Notes: generated by a model from the letters alone, not told the origin. Counted from the stretch's first letter, positions 1-8,204 are shown. The stretch is DNA of 44,907 nucleotides from Clostridia bacterium (GCA_024404095.1 JAKSQO010000024.1:1-44907), one strand, 5' to 3'. A program made the numbers and translations.

Positions 1-236
1 GGGACAGTGCAACAGAGATATACCGCCGCATTTGCGGTAAGGGTGGAAAGGCGAGGTAAGAGCTCACCGGTTGACAGGAAACTGCTGAAAGAAACCATGT
101 AAACCCTATTCGGGGCAACACCGACAGGAGTAAGGCTTGCTCGGCTTAATCCGACGGGTGGCTTGAACTGAGGGGCAACCCCCAGTCTGGATAGATAATT
201 GCCTTAAATGACAGAACTCGGCTTACAGATCTGCCC
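1..236 (+). ncRNA. rnpB: RNase P RNA, 3' part (5' end outside window)
   Basis: This is the 3' part of bacterial type A RNase P RNA, the catalytic subunit that matures tRNA 5' ends. I recognise the conserved core around ACAGAGATATACCGCC, the GGTGGAAAGGCGAGGTAAGAG segment and its CTCACCGG continuation, and the 3' signature AGATAATTGCC followed by ACAGAACTCGGCTTA. The 5' strand of P1 and the P4 5' half lie before base 1, so the gene is cut by the window edge. The 3' end near 236 is estimated from the position after the P4 strand and just before the terminator at 243. Confidence 0.93.
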
Positions 237-242
237 GCACAC

Positions 243-280
243 AATCACCCTCACTGAATATAATGTCAGTGAGGTGATTT
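243..280 (+). terminator. rnpB terminator that also carries the next gene's SD
   Basis: AATCACCCTCACTGA (243-257) pairs with TCAGTGAGGTGATT (266-279) with one bulged C, followed by a short T run. The right arm contains GAGGTG, which lies 5-6 bases before the ATG at 282, so the ribosome-binding site of the next gene is inside the stem. Confidence 0.7.
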
Positions 281-281
281 T

Positions 282-617
282 ATGATAGAGGCTGTTTGGT
301 ACGGTCTGATTGCCGCCTTGACATTTATAGGCTTTGTGTCAGTCGTATGCCTGACGGTTATGCACTTTTACAAGCCAAAGGGAAGCGGCAATTACATATT
401 AACGATACCTGAAAATGTATCCTGTGACGAGATTGAACGCCTTGTCTGCGGAGCACATCTCAGACGGATTATTTTCGGTGACCTAATCTGCGACGACGTT
501 GTGGTTGTTTACAGCGGCTTGAATGAAGAATGCTGTCAGGCAGTCGCACGTTCAGCAACGGAATACGGATTGAGATGTATTTCGGGAAAGGAAAGCGATG
601 GAAGCGGAGCTTGTTGA
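282..617 (+). CDS. Small membrane-anchored protein, unknown function
   Basis: A 111-residue protein I do not recognise. Residues 5-29 form one strongly hydrophobic segment (LIAALTFIGFVSVVCLTV core), followed by a basic KPKGSG stretch and a soluble domain of about 75 residues containing five cysteines. The topology suggests a single-pass protein with a cytoplasmic C-terminal domain. The start has GAGGTG at the right spacing, but this SD is part of the rnpB terminator stem. The 3' end overlaps the recD2 start by 20 bases, which suggests translational coupling. It is probably real because of the good SD and the overlap; no function is proposed. Confidence 0.6.
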   Translation: MIEAVWYGLIAALTFIGFVSVVCLTVMHFYKPKGSGNYILTIPENVSCDEIERLVCGAHLRRIIFGDLICDDVVVVYSGLNEECCQAVARSATEYGLRCISGKESDGSGAC

Positions 618-2826
618 AATTTTCGGTACTGTTGAAGACGTTATCTTCCGTAAGGAAGAGAGTGGCTTTACTGTTCTGGAGCTGTCAACAGAGGATGAAT
701 ATATAACCGTCGTCGGCGTTCTGCCTGAGGTGAACGCAGGCGAAGAGCTGAGGCTGAGGGGAAACTGGGTAACACACCAGACCTTCGGCCGACAGTTCCG
801 TGCAGAGCTTTGCGAGAGAAGTATGCCGTCCACGGCCGCTGAATTATATAAATATCTCGCCTCGGGTGCAGTTACGGGAATCGGTGCGAAAACTGCGCAG
901 AAAATTATTGAGCGTTTTGGCGATGATACGTTTGAGGTGCTTGAAAAACATCCCGAAAAGCTTGCCGCAATCAAGGGTATTTCTCTTTCACGCGCCGAGA
1001 AAATGAGCCGCTCTTTTAACGAACAGTTTGCCGTAAGACAGATAATGATTTCACTTGAGCGATACGGCATGACACCGACAGAGTGTCTTAAGGCATATCG
1101 AACTTTCGGTGCGGCGGCAGCCGATATGATAAAAACGAATCCATATCTTTTATGCACGGAAATCGCAGGAATGAGCTTTGAGCGTGCGGAAGCCATTGCC
1201 GCCTCACTTGACGAAAAGCCGTCCGAGGACTTCCGTATTCAGGCAGGCGTGCTTCATGTGGTGAAGCATAATCTCAATAACGGTCATACCTGTCTGCCAC
1301 GTTTTAAAATGATTGCTCCGTGTTCAGCTCTTCTGAATGCGCAAAATGATACAATTGAGCTGATAATTGACAATCTTATTGAGGATAAAAGACTTATCAG
1401 CCTTAATATTGACGATACGGAATTTCTTATGCTTCCGCACATTTATATTGCCGAGGCTTCGGCGGCGGACAGGCTTAAAATAATGATGAAATTTCCTCCC
1501 GCAGGCAGACCTACACTTATGCAGGATATTGAAAATATCGAGCGTGAGGAATGTATTATATATGACGAAAATCAGCGCAGTGCCATTGTAACTGCGGTTG
1601 AGAAAGGTATGCTCATTCTGACAGGCGGACCGGGTACAGGTAAGACAACAACGCTCAACGGAATTATAAAGCTGTTCGAGCGTGACGGACTCAATGTTGC
1701 CCTTGCCGCACCGACAGGACGTGCGGCGAAACGAATGAGCGAAATCACAGGCAGAGAGGCGAAGACTATTCACCGACTGCTTGAGGTTGAGTGGGATAAA
1801 AACGACAATCCGTGCTTTGCGAGAAATCTTAAAAATCCGATAAAAGCCGATGCGGTAGTGGTGGACGAGCTTTCAATGGTTGATGTTGTGCTTTTTGCAA
1901 GTCTGCTTGACGCACTTCCGCTCGGGTGCCGTCTTATAATGGTCGGCGACTCTGACCAGCTTCCTGCGGTAGGTGCTGGAAATGTACTTCATGACCTTAT
2001 CGGCTCGGGCAAGCTTCCCGTTGTTGAGCTGAACAAGGTTTTCAGACAGGCGATGAAAAGCCGAATTGTTACCAACGCACACGATATTGTAAACGGCAAA
2101 ATGCCCGATCTTTCATCGAAGGATAACGACTTCTTTTTTATGGAGCGGTTCAATAATCACAATGTTCTCAGAACAGTTGTTGAGCTTTGCTCAAAGCGAC
2201 TTCCCAAGGCATACGATTATTCGCCGCTTACAGATATACAGGTGCTTTGCCCGTCGAGAAAGGGCGAAACAGGCTCGGTCAATCTCAATAAAGCGCTTCA
2301 GGCTGTACTCAATCCTCAGTCTGACGGCAAAAAAGAGCTTGCCACAGGCGGACGTGTGTTCCGTGAGGGTGACAAGGTTATGCAGATAAAGAATAACTAC
2401 GATATTATCTGGACGAAAAATGATGAAGAGGGTACAGGTGTTTTCAACGGCGATATTGGTATTATTGAAAGCATTGACCGAATCTCTTCAACAATGACAA
2501 TAGTTTTTGATGATGAAAAAAAGGCTATGTATACATTTGACGGTGCGGCAGAGCTGGAACACGCATACGCAATGACGGTACACAAAAGTCAGGGCAATGA
2601 GTTCAATGCGGTTGTAATGCCTGTGTTTTCTGTTGTGCCCAATCTCTGCTACCGCAATCTGCTTTATACAGCTGTTACAAGAGCCAAAAAGCTTATGATT
2701 CTTGTCGGAGCGCAGGATGTGGTGCAGGCTATGACGGAAAATGACAGCAGGATGAAGCGTTATTCTGCGCTAAAGCATTTTATGCTATGTGAGGAAGAGG
2801 ACGAAGACGATGAAGATAACTTCTGA
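598..2826 (+). CDS. recD2: RecD2-type ATP-dependent 5'-3' DNA helicase
   Basis: A 742-residue SF1B helicase of the RecD2/YrrC group, a cytoplasmic DNA repair and recombination enzyme that works without RecBC. The N-terminal region (about 1-200) contains the OB-like and helix-hairpin-helix parts typical of RecD2, for example TGIGAKTAQKIIERFG. Walker A is GGPGTGKTTT at residues 343-352, and the DE-box is VVVDELSMVD near 420. Motifs V/VI appear as YAMTVHKSQGNEF and LLYTAVTRAKK in the C-terminal UvrD-like domain. The length is usual for the family, and the C-terminus is acidic (EEEDEDDEDN). The start at 598 has GGGAAAGGAAAG upstream. The next gene begins inside its 3' end. Confidence 0.95.
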   Translation: MEAELVEIFGTVEDVIFRKEESGFTVLELSTEDEYITVVGVLPEVNAGEELRLRGNWVTHQTFGRQFRAELCERSMPSTAAELYKYLASGAVTGIGAKTAQKIIERFGDDTFEVLEKHPEKLAAIKGISLSRAEKMSRSFNEQFAVRQIMISLERYGMTPTECLKAYRTFGAAAADMIKTNPYLLCTEIAGMSFERAEAIAASLDEKPSEDFRIQAGVLHVVKHNLNNGHTCLPRFKMIAPCSALLNAQNDTIELIIDNLIEDKRLISLNIDDTEFLMLPHIYIAEASAADRLKIMMKFPPAGRPTLMQDIENIEREECIIYDENQRSAIVTAVEKGMLILTGGPGTGKTTTLNGIIKLFERDGLNVALAAPTGRAAKRMSEITGREAKTIHRLLEVEWDKNDNPCFARNLKNPIKADAVVVDELSMVDVVLFASLLDALPLGCRLIMVGDSDQLPAVGAGNVLHDLIGSGKLPVVELNKVFRQAMKSRIVTNAHDIVNGKMPDLSSKDNDFFFMERFNNHNVLRTVVELCSKRLPKAYDYSPLTDIQVLCPSRKGETGSVNLNKALQAVLNPQSDGKKELATGGRVFREGDKVMQIKNNYDIIWTKNDEEGTGVFNGDIGIIESIDRISSTMTIVFDDEKKAMYTFDGAAELEHAYAMTVHKSQGNEFNAVVMPVFSVVPNLCYRNLLYTAVTRAKKLMILVGAQDVVQAMTENDSRMKRYSALKHFMLCEEEDEDDEDNF

Positions 2827-3535
2827 TATCCGTGAATTTCTCGCCTGCGTTTTCTTTCCGAACAGATGTCTTTTCTGCAATAAAGTTATGCCGCCGTTTG
2901 AAAATATCTGTGATGACTGTGAAGAGAATCTGCCGTGGATAAGGGGCGAAATCTGCCCGTACTGCGGAGCCTCAAGGAATGACTGCAAGTGCGGTAAAAA
3001 GCACGGCAGCTTTTATGACGCAACCGCGTCCTCGCTTTATTATGTCGATGATGTGCGTGAGTGTATGCATCGCTTCAAATTTGCTTCGGACAAGCTCGCG
3101 TATAAAGGAATTGCCGACATAATGACAGAAACCTTTCACGAGCGGTATGCGGGTATCGCATTTGATTATATTGCTTATGTTCCGATGGACAGAAAAAGAG
3201 AAAAGCGCAGAGGGTATAATCAGAGCCGTCTGCTTGCACAGCGGCTGTCCGAAAATCTGAATATACCTTTTGGAGATAAACTGATTATAAAATTATATGA
3301 AACCGATGTTCAGCACGAGTGTACCGAGATTGAAAGAAAGGGCAATCTGCTCGGTGCGTTCGATATAAATAATGCTTATGATGTCAGAGAAAAGAACATT
3401 CTTCTTGTCGATGATATCAAAACGTCGGGTTCAACACTTAACGAATGCGGAAAAATGTTATATCTTCGCGGCGCAGAACGTGTTTTCTGCTTGACTGCGG
3501 CGATGGTTAATAGTAAAATAGAGTATAACGACTGA
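2810..3535 (+). CDS. ComF-like phosphoribosyltransferase-fold protein
   Basis: A 241-residue ComF/GntX-family protein. The N-terminus carries a zinc-finger-like set of cysteines (CLFCNK, CDDCEE, CPYCGA, CKCG, residues about 16-65). The C-terminal half is a PRTase-type fold with the PRPP loop ILLVDDIKTSGSTLNECG. Bacillus ComFC takes part in DNA uptake after entry into the cytosol; GntX-like members have less clear roles. I choose the ATG at 2810 rather than the GTG at 2789 because AGGAAGAGG lies just before it. The start overlaps the end of recD2 by 17 bases, so the two are probably co-translated and both act on DNA. Confidence 0.9.
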   Translation: MKITSDIREFLACVFFPNRCLFCNKVMPPFENICDDCEENLPWIRGEICPYCGASRNDCKCGKKHGSFYDATASSLYYVDDVRECMHRFKFASDKLAYKGIADIMTETFHERYAGIAFDYIAYVPMDRKREKRRGYNQSRLLAQRLSENLNIPFGDKLIIKLYETDVQHECTEIERKGNLLGAFDINNAYDVREKNILLVDDIKTSGSTLNECGKMLYLRGAERVFCLTAAMVNSKIEYND

Positions 3536-3551
3536 TAAAGGAGGGTAACCG

Positions 3552-4586
3552 ATGCTCGGTGCAAAAATAGGAATAGATCTCGGAACATCCACAATACTTG
3601 CGCTTGTTGACGATAAGGGCGTCAGAGTTTCAGAACCCTCTGTAATAGCCTATGACGCTTTCAGCGGAAAGGTTAAGGCTATCGGTAAGGAAGCATATAA
3701 AATGCTGGGTCGTTCACCCGATTCACTTACCGTTGTTCGACCGATAAGGGAGGGCGCTATTCAGGATTACAATGCTGTTCAGCAGATGCTTGCCTATTAT
3801 ATTCAGAAGCTCTGCGGTAACAGAATATTAAAGCCCAATGTGATTATCTGCGTTCCGTCAAATGTTACGGAGCTTGATAAAAAAGCCGTGCTTGACCTCG
3901 TGACTGATGCCGGTGCGGCAAGAGCCTGCGTTATTGAAGAACCTCTTGCGGCGGCACTCGGAGCAGGAGTTGGTTCTGCGGAGCATAAGGGTACAATGGT
4001 TGTTGATATCGGCGGCGGTACAACCGATATCGCTGTTGTTACACGCGGATGTATAGCTCTGTCGGATTCACTTCCGATTGCAGGCGATACCTTTGATGAT
4101 GCGATTATCCGTTTTGCAAGACGTGAACGTGATATAATTCTCGGAAAGATTACTGCCGAAAAGGTTAAAAGACAGATAGGTGCGGCACGATTCCTTGATG
4201 CCGAGCTTGCTGTACGAGCTGTCGGAAAGGATTATTTTTCTAAATTGCCGCGCAGTATCGAAATAACCTCAACTGATGTTTTTCTCTGTGTAAGAGAGCA
4301 TTTGGAAAAGATATGCGAGAGCATAAAGGCTCTTATGCGTAAGCTTCCGCCCGAGCTTCTTTCTGATGTTTCACAGAACGGAATTGTTCTTACAGGCGGC
4401 AGCTCGCTGCTCAGAGGAATTGATGAATATATCGAAGAAAGAACAGGTATACGCACAGTACGTGCGGAAAATCCCGTCCGCTGCGTAGTTGACGGAATCG
4501 GAATAATGCTTGATGATATGAAGCTTCTTACCGAGAACGGCTATGTTTTCAAGTCACTTATGGATGCTGACGAATATGAGGAGTGA
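3552..4586 (+). CDS. mreB: Rod-shape actin MreB/Mbl family
   Basis: A 344-residue bacterial actin homologue. It polymerises on the inner membrane face and guides the lateral cell-wall synthesis machinery. The phosphate-1 motif is IGIDLGTST near the N-terminus, phosphate-2 is VVDIGGGTTDIAVV at about residues 150-163, and the adenosine motif is IVLTGGSSLLRG near 280. The length matches MreB. The SD AAAGGAGGGT is strong. No mreC or mreD follows, so this could be a stand-alone paralogue (Mbl/MreBH type) and not the main mreBCD copy. It sits 16 bases after comF in the same operon. Confidence 0.92.
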   Translation: MLGAKIGIDLGTSTILALVDDKGVRVSEPSVIAYDAFSGKVKAIGKEAYKMLGRSPDSLTVVRPIREGAIQDYNAVQQMLAYYIQKLCGNRILKPNVIICVPSNVTELDKKAVLDLVTDAGAARACVIEEPLAAALGAGVGSAEHKGTMVVDIGGGTTDIAVVTRGCIALSDSLPIAGDTFDDAIIRFARRERDIILGKITAEKVKRQIGAARFLDAELAVRAVGKDYFSKLPRSIEITSTDVFLCVREHLEKICESIKALMRKLPPELLSDVSQNGIVLTGGSSLLRGIDEYIEERTGIRTVRAENPVRCVVDGIGIMLDDMKLLTENGYVFKSLMDADEYEE

Positions 4587-4590
4587 TACA

Positions 4591-5328
4591 ATGTTTATTG
4601 AAAAGATAAATCTTACTGACGATCCCGACGTTACACTTACAGCGTATGTATGTGAACCGTCAGAGGAAATGAAAAATATGTATAAAAGACCTGCAATGCT
4701 CGTTTTACCCGGCGGAGCATACCGCTTCTGTTCGGACAGAGAGGCGGAGCCGATTGTTTTGGAATACGTTGCAAAGGGCTACAATGCTTTTGTTCTCAGG
4801 TATTCTCTTAACGAAAAGGCAGAGTTTCCGAGACCTCTTGATGATGCGGTTAAGGCTCTTAAGACGATAAGAGCCAATGCCGACAAGTGGTATATTGAGC
4901 CTGAAAAGGTTGCGGTTATCGGATTTTCTGCAGGCGGACATCTTGCGGCCGCGCTTTCGACAATGGGAGAGGAAAAGCCGAATGCCTGCTTGCTCGGATA
5001 CCCATGTATTCTTAAGAATATGGAAAAAATACTTCCTTGCCCGATTCCGGGACTTGAAACGGAGGTATCGGCGGAAACTCCTCCCACATTTATTTTTGCG
5101 GCATCTGACGATAAATGTGTTCCGATTGAAAATACGTTAAAATATGCGCTTGAGCTTGAAAAAAATAAAATTCCCTTTGAAATCCATATTTTCAATGAAG
5201 GCGGTCACGGCTTTTCAACAGGTACAAAAGTTGTTATTGCAGATTCTGACATCCTGAGCAAATATGAGCCTGTGAAGTACTGGGTTCAGCGAAGCGTAGA
5301 CTGGCTTGACAGTATTTTTAACAATTGA
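4591..5328 (+). CDS. Alpha/beta hydrolase (acetyl-esterase/lipase-like)
   Basis: A 245-residue serine hydrolase of the COG0657 type. The oxyanion-hole segment is LPGGAYRF, the nucleophile elbow is GFSAGGH (Ser near residue 113), the probable acid is in AASDDKCVP, and the histidine is in EGGHGFSTG. There is no signal peptide, so it should act in the cytosol. Relatives deacetylate sugars or xylan-derived oligosaccharides, but the substrate cannot be read here. The start at 4591 follows GAGGAG, 4 bases after the mreB stop. It ends the operon; a new promoter begins at 5343. Confidence 0.85.
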   Translation: MFIEKINLTDDPDVTLTAYVCEPSEEMKNMYKRPAMLVLPGGAYRFCSDREAEPIVLEYVAKGYNAFVLRYSLNEKAEFPRPLDDAVKALKTIRANADKWYIEPEKVAVIGFSAGGHLAAALSTMGEEKPNACLLGYPCILKNMEKILPCPIPGLETEVSAETPPTFIFAASDDKCVPIENTLKYALELEKNKIPFEIHIFNEGGHGFSTGTKVVIADSDILSKYEPVKYWVQRSVDWLDSIFNN

Positions 5329-5342
5329 CAGATACTGATTAC

Positions 5343-5371
5343 TTGACGGGATTTTGTTAAAATGATATAAT
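5343..5371 (+). promoter_or_regulatory. Sigma-A promoter of the glycosyltransferase gene
   Basis: TTGACG (5343-5348), a 17-bp spacer and TATAAT (5366-5371) form a near-perfect sigma-A promoter 57 bp before the ATG at 5428. Confidence 0.85.
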
Positions 5372-5373
5372 GT

Positions 5374-5382
5374 TTTGTCGAA
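5374..5382 (+). promoter_or_regulatory. Candidate Spo0A box at the transcription start
   Basis: TTTGTCGAA is an exact match to the known 0A-box consensus (TTTGTCRAA). It begins 2 bases after the -10 hexamer and so covers the expected start site near 5378. From that position I would expect repression by phosphorylated Spo0A. Spo0A is encoded at 21201 in this same window. Confidence 0.5.
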
Positions 5383-5427
5383 ATAATTATTTTGTATGAA
5401 ACGTATTTGACGGAGAGGGTAGTATAA

Positions 5428-6390
5428 ATGCAGCATAAGGTTTCAGTAATAATACCGACGCATAAGCGTGAGCTGCGCCTTGTAAAAAGAGCGGTTGACT
5501 CGGTGGCATGCCAGACATATGATGACGTTGAAATTGTTGTTGTCGATGACAGTCCTGCCGATTATTCCGAGAGGGCGAAGATTGCCGAATATATCGGTAC
5601 TGTAAATGCAAGCGGCGGTGTGCAGTATATTCAGAATAAGGAACCTATGGGCGGTTCACTTTCCCGCAATGTCGGTATTTTTGCCGCAAAGGGTGAGTAT
5701 ATTACCTTCCTTGACGATGATGATGAATATCTTCCGAAAAAGGTTGAAAATCAGGTGAGCTTTATGCTCGATAACGGCTGCGATATGTCGTTCTGCAATA
5801 TGATTATGTATAACGACGCAGGTAAGGTTGTTGACTACCGCGACCATCCCGGTATTGCTGATTTTAAAAACAATACTCTTCTTCGCTATCATCTGACAAA
5901 AAATCTCAGCGGAACACCTACGTTTATGTTCAAAACTGAAAAGCTGCGTAAAATCGGCGGATTCCCCGACGCAAAGATGGGTCAGGATTTCTATATGATG
6001 CTCAAAGCTATCGAAAGCGGTCTTGAAATCAGATACGTTGAAACCTGTGACATCAAGGTTTATAAACACAACAGCGGCGGAATATCTCAGGGCAGAAACA
6101 AAATTGACGGTGAAAACGCACTCTATGAGTTTAAAAAGAGTTATTTTAACCGCCTTTCAAAATCGGAAATCAGATTTGTAAAGTTCAGACATTATGCGGT
6201 TATGGTTGTAGCATATCTCAGAAACAGAAATCCTTTTGCGGCTGCGGGTATGGGCTTTATGGCGCTTGTCTCTTCACCTGCGGATTTCTTTAAAGAGGTT
6301 TTCGGCTTCTTCGGCAGAATAATCAGCCACAGGAACGAAGAAATCCCTGTTCCTGTTGAAGCAAAAGCGCGCGAAACTGTAACAAGATAA
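5428..6390 (+). CDS. Glycosyltransferase family 2
   Basis: A 320-residue inverting GT-A enzyme. Its Rossmann-like start VSVIIPTHKR leads to the nucleotide-sugar site VEIVVVDDSPAD and the metal-binding motif FLDDDDEY (about residues 93-100), followed by the acceptor-side GGFPDAKMGQDFYMM segment. The C-terminus (about 255-300) is hydrophobic or amphipathic (FAAAGMGFMALVSS, FFKEVFGFFGRII), suggesting membrane association. Such enzymes add sugars to surface polysaccharide, teichoic acid or protein. The gene is transcribed alone from the promoter at 5343, with a Spo0A-box-like site at +1, and ends at the hairpin at 6407. Confidence 0.88.
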   Translation: MQHKVSVIIPTHKRELRLVKRAVDSVACQTYDDVEIVVVDDSPADYSERAKIAEYIGTVNASGGVQYIQNKEPMGGSLSRNVGIFAAKGEYITFLDDDDEYLPKKVENQVSFMLDNGCDMSFCNMIMYNDAGKVVDYRDHPGIADFKNNTLLRYHLTKNLSGTPTFMFKTEKLRKIGGFPDAKMGQDFYMMLKAIESGLEIRYVETCDIKVYKHNSGGISQGRNKIDGENALYEFKKSYFNRLSKSEIRFVKFRHYAVMVVAYLRNRNPFAAAGMGFMALVSSPADFFKEVFGFFGRIISHRNEEIPVPVEAKARETVTR

Positions 6391-6406
6391 AATATAAGTG
6401 AATAAC

Positions 6407-6449
6407 AAAACCTTCCTTTGGTAAAAATTTTACCGTAGGGAGGTTTTTT
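6407..6449 (+). terminator. Terminator hairpin containing the sigG SD
   Basis: AAAACCTTCC (6407-6416) pairs with GGGAGGTTTT (6438-6447), with an inner GGTAAAA/TTTTACC stem, and is followed by T residues. GGGAGG (6438-6443) is also the only SD for the sigG ATG at 6451. Confidence 0.7.
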
Positions 6450-6450
6450 A

Positions 6451-7215
6451 ATGCAGTTTAATAAGGTTGAAATATGCGGTGTTGATACTTCAAAGCTTGT
6501 TGTTCTGAAAGAAAGCAAAAAAACAGAGCTTCTGAAAAAAGCTCGTGACGGCGATTCAGCCGCACGGGAAGAGCTTATCAATGGCAATCTTAAGCTTGTT
6601 CTGAGCGTTATTCAGCGTTTTACAAACAGGGGTGAACCGCTTGACGATTTGTTTCAGGTGGGATGTATCGGACTTATTAAAGCGATTGATAATTTTGATG
6701 TGAATCTCGGTGTCAGATTCTCAACGTATGCTGTGCCGATGATTATCGGTGAGGTGCGCCGTTATCTTCGAGATAATAATTCTGTCCGAGTCAGCCGTTC
6801 AATGCGTGATATTGCCTACCGTGCAATACAGGTTCGTGAGCGTCTTTCAAACGAGATGAACCGTGAGCCGACGGTGGATGAGATAGCAAAAGAGCTTGAA
6901 CTGAAAAAAGAACAGGTTGTTATCGCGCTTGAGGCGATTGTTGAGCCTGTGTCATTGTATGAGCCTGTTTATTCCGAGGGCGGCGAGGCGATTTATGTTA
7001 TGGATCAGATTGGTGATAAGAATACCGCTGACAGCTGGATGGATGAGATATTGTTAAAAGATGCGATTATGAATCTTTCCGAGCGTGAAAAGCATATTCT
7101 TAATCTGCGTTTTATGCTCGGAAAAACACAGACCGAGGTTGCAGATGAGATAGGAATATCGCAGGCTCAGGTCAGTCGACTGGAAAAAGGTGCACTGAAA
7201 AAAATAAAAAGCTGA
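6451..7215 (+). CDS. sigG: Forespore-specific RNA polymerase sigma-G
   Basis: A 254-residue sigma-70-family factor that directs late forespore transcription. The N-terminal NKVEICGVDTSKL is the hallmark that separates sigma-G from sigma-F. Region 2 is LDDLFQVGCIGLIKAIDNF plus FSTYAVPMIIGEVRRYLRDN. Region 3 follows near RVSRSMRDIAYRA, and the region 4 helix-turn-helix is TQTEVADEIGISQAQVSRLE. The length and residues match Bacillus sigma-G closely. Unlike the classical spoIIGA-sigE-sigG order, the neighbour here is a glycosyltransferase and no sigE is present. The SD is locked in the hairpin at 6407-6449, so translation may be limited unless the hairpin opens. Confidence 0.96.
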   Translation: MQFNKVEICGVDTSKLVVLKESKKTELLKKARDGDSAAREELINGNLKLVLSVIQRFTNRGEPLDDLFQVGCIGLIKAIDNFDVNLGVRFSTYAVPMIIGEVRRYLRDNNSVRVSRSMRDIAYRAIQVRERLSNEMNREPTVDEIAKELELKKEQVVIALEAIVEPVSLYEPVYSEGGEAIYVMDQIGDKNTADSWMDEILLKDAIMNLSEREKHILNLRFMLGKTQTEVADEIGISQAQVSRLEKGALKKIKS

Positions 7216-7237
7216 AAAAATAAAAAGCTGAAAGAAC

Positions 7238-7266
7238 TTGATTTTCCTCTTTAAAGATTATATAAT
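7238..7266 (+). promoter_or_regulatory. Sigma-A promoter of the small secreted protein
   Basis: TTGATT (7238-7243), a 17-bp spacer and TATAAT (7261-7266) lie 34 bp before the ATG at 7301. Confidence 0.75.
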
Positions 7267-7300
7267 ATTAGTCTGTATTATATCGAAAGGGGAGAGAAGA

Positions 7301-7603
7301 ATGAAAAGCAGAATTACAAGAATGCTTGCAGCTGTTATGACAGCGGTAATGCTGTTTATGGCTGTTCCGTCAGTACGTGCTGATTTCAGCGTGAGTGCAA
7401 GTGCTGTTGAGGTTGTTGAGACAGGTGAAAGCAGTTCAGCACCCGCAGTTGTCAGCGAAAGCGCAGATACAGCCGACGAAGGCGGAGAGTCAACAGTCCT
7501 CACAGGACCGCTTAAGTCGATTGTAAACTTTTTCAAGGATATTGCCGCAATTATCAATGCTGCAATCGAATTCCTTAAGAAGTACGATATAATAAAAAAA
7601 TGA
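7301..7603 (+). CDS. Small secreted protein with amphipathic C-terminal helix
   Basis: A 100-residue protein of unknown function. Residues 1-28 are a typical Sec signal peptide (MKSRITRMLAAVMTAVMLFMA core, with cleavage after AVPSVRA or a nearby Ala). A low-complexity Ser/Glu/Ala linker follows. The last 30 residues form an amphipathic helix (IVNFFKDIAAIINAAIEFLKK). The ATG at 7301 follows AAAGGGGAGAGAAG, so the upstream in-frame starts are not used. It has its own promoter and a terminator at 7611, so it is a single-gene transcript. The same kind of C-terminal tail ends other exported proteins in this window. Confidence 0.72.
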   Translation: MKSRITRMLAAVMTAVMLFMAVPSVRADFSVSASAVEVVETGESSSAPAVVSESADTADEGGESTVLTGPLKSIVNFFKDIAAIINAAIEFLKKYDIIKK

Positions 7604-7610
7604 TTTTGAG

Positions 7611-7642
7611 TGCAGAAGCGGAAAACTGCTTCTGCATTTTAA
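7611..7642 (+). terminator. Intrinsic terminator
   Basis: TGCAGAAGC (7611-7619) pairs perfectly with GCTTCTGCA across an 8-base loop and is followed by TTTT. It ends the small secreted protein transcript. Confidence 0.8.
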
Positions 7643-7664
7643 CTTTGAAAGCAGAGGAAAAACA

Positions 7665-8204
7665 ATGGGATTTTTTACGGAACATTTAAATCTGATAGCT
7701 CAGATTATCGGCTTCTGTGCTATGGCAGTCGCAATAATAATGTATCAGAATAATAAGCACAAAAACATACTTATGCTTATGGTACTTTGCTGTACGCTGT
7801 GGTGTGTTCATTTTGGATTGCTTGGACATTGGACAGCAGTTGCAATGAATGGGCTTAACGTGGTAAGAAGTGCGGTTTTCTGCTTCCGTGATAAAAAGTG
7901 GGTCGGCAGTAAGCTTGTACCTGCGGCTTTTATTCTTCTGTCAGCAATATTGACTGTTGTTACGTATGAAAATCTCTGGAGCATTGTACCGCTTGCAGCC
8001 TCTGTTTTTGCAGTAATAAGCACGTGGCAGACTGACCCGAAAAAGCTTCGATATCTCACAATTCCTGTTTGTATTTGCTGGTTTACATATAATACTGTTA
8101 ACGGTTCATGGGCGGGAATGGCGAATGAGTTATTCGCATTTACTTCGATAATCGTTGCAATAGTGCGTTATGATGTGATGAAAAAAGAAGGAAAGACTAA
8201 TTAA
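7665..8204 (+). CDS. YgjV-like inner membrane protein
   Basis: A 179-residue polytopic membrane protein resembling the YgjV/Imp-YgjV family. There are about six hydrophobic segments (for example LIAQIIGFCAMAVAIIMY, ILMLMVLCCTLWCVHFGLL, LWSIVPLAASVFAVIS and ELFAFTSIIVAIV). The family signature region QIIGFCAM...YQNNKHKNILML...HFGLLG is visible. No catalytic motif is seen and the function of the family is not established. GCAGAGGAA serves as SD. There is no clear promoter between 7642 and 7665, so it may depend on read-through of the terminator at 7611. Confidence 0.78.
   Translation: MGFFTEHLNLIAQIIGFCAMAVAIIMYQNNKHKNILMLMVLCCTLWCVHFGLLGHWTAVAMNGLNVVRSAVFCFRDKKWVGSKLVPAAFILLSAILTVVTYENLWSIVPLAASVFAVISTWQTDPKKLRYLTIPVCICWFTYNTVNGSWAGMANELFAFTSIIVAIVRYDVMKKEGKTN

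Noticed and set aside
552..1196. Long minus-strand open frame of 214 codons inside recD2
   Set aside because: It is antisense to a clear RecD2 gene, has a serine-rich composition typical of a shadow frame, and has no SD.
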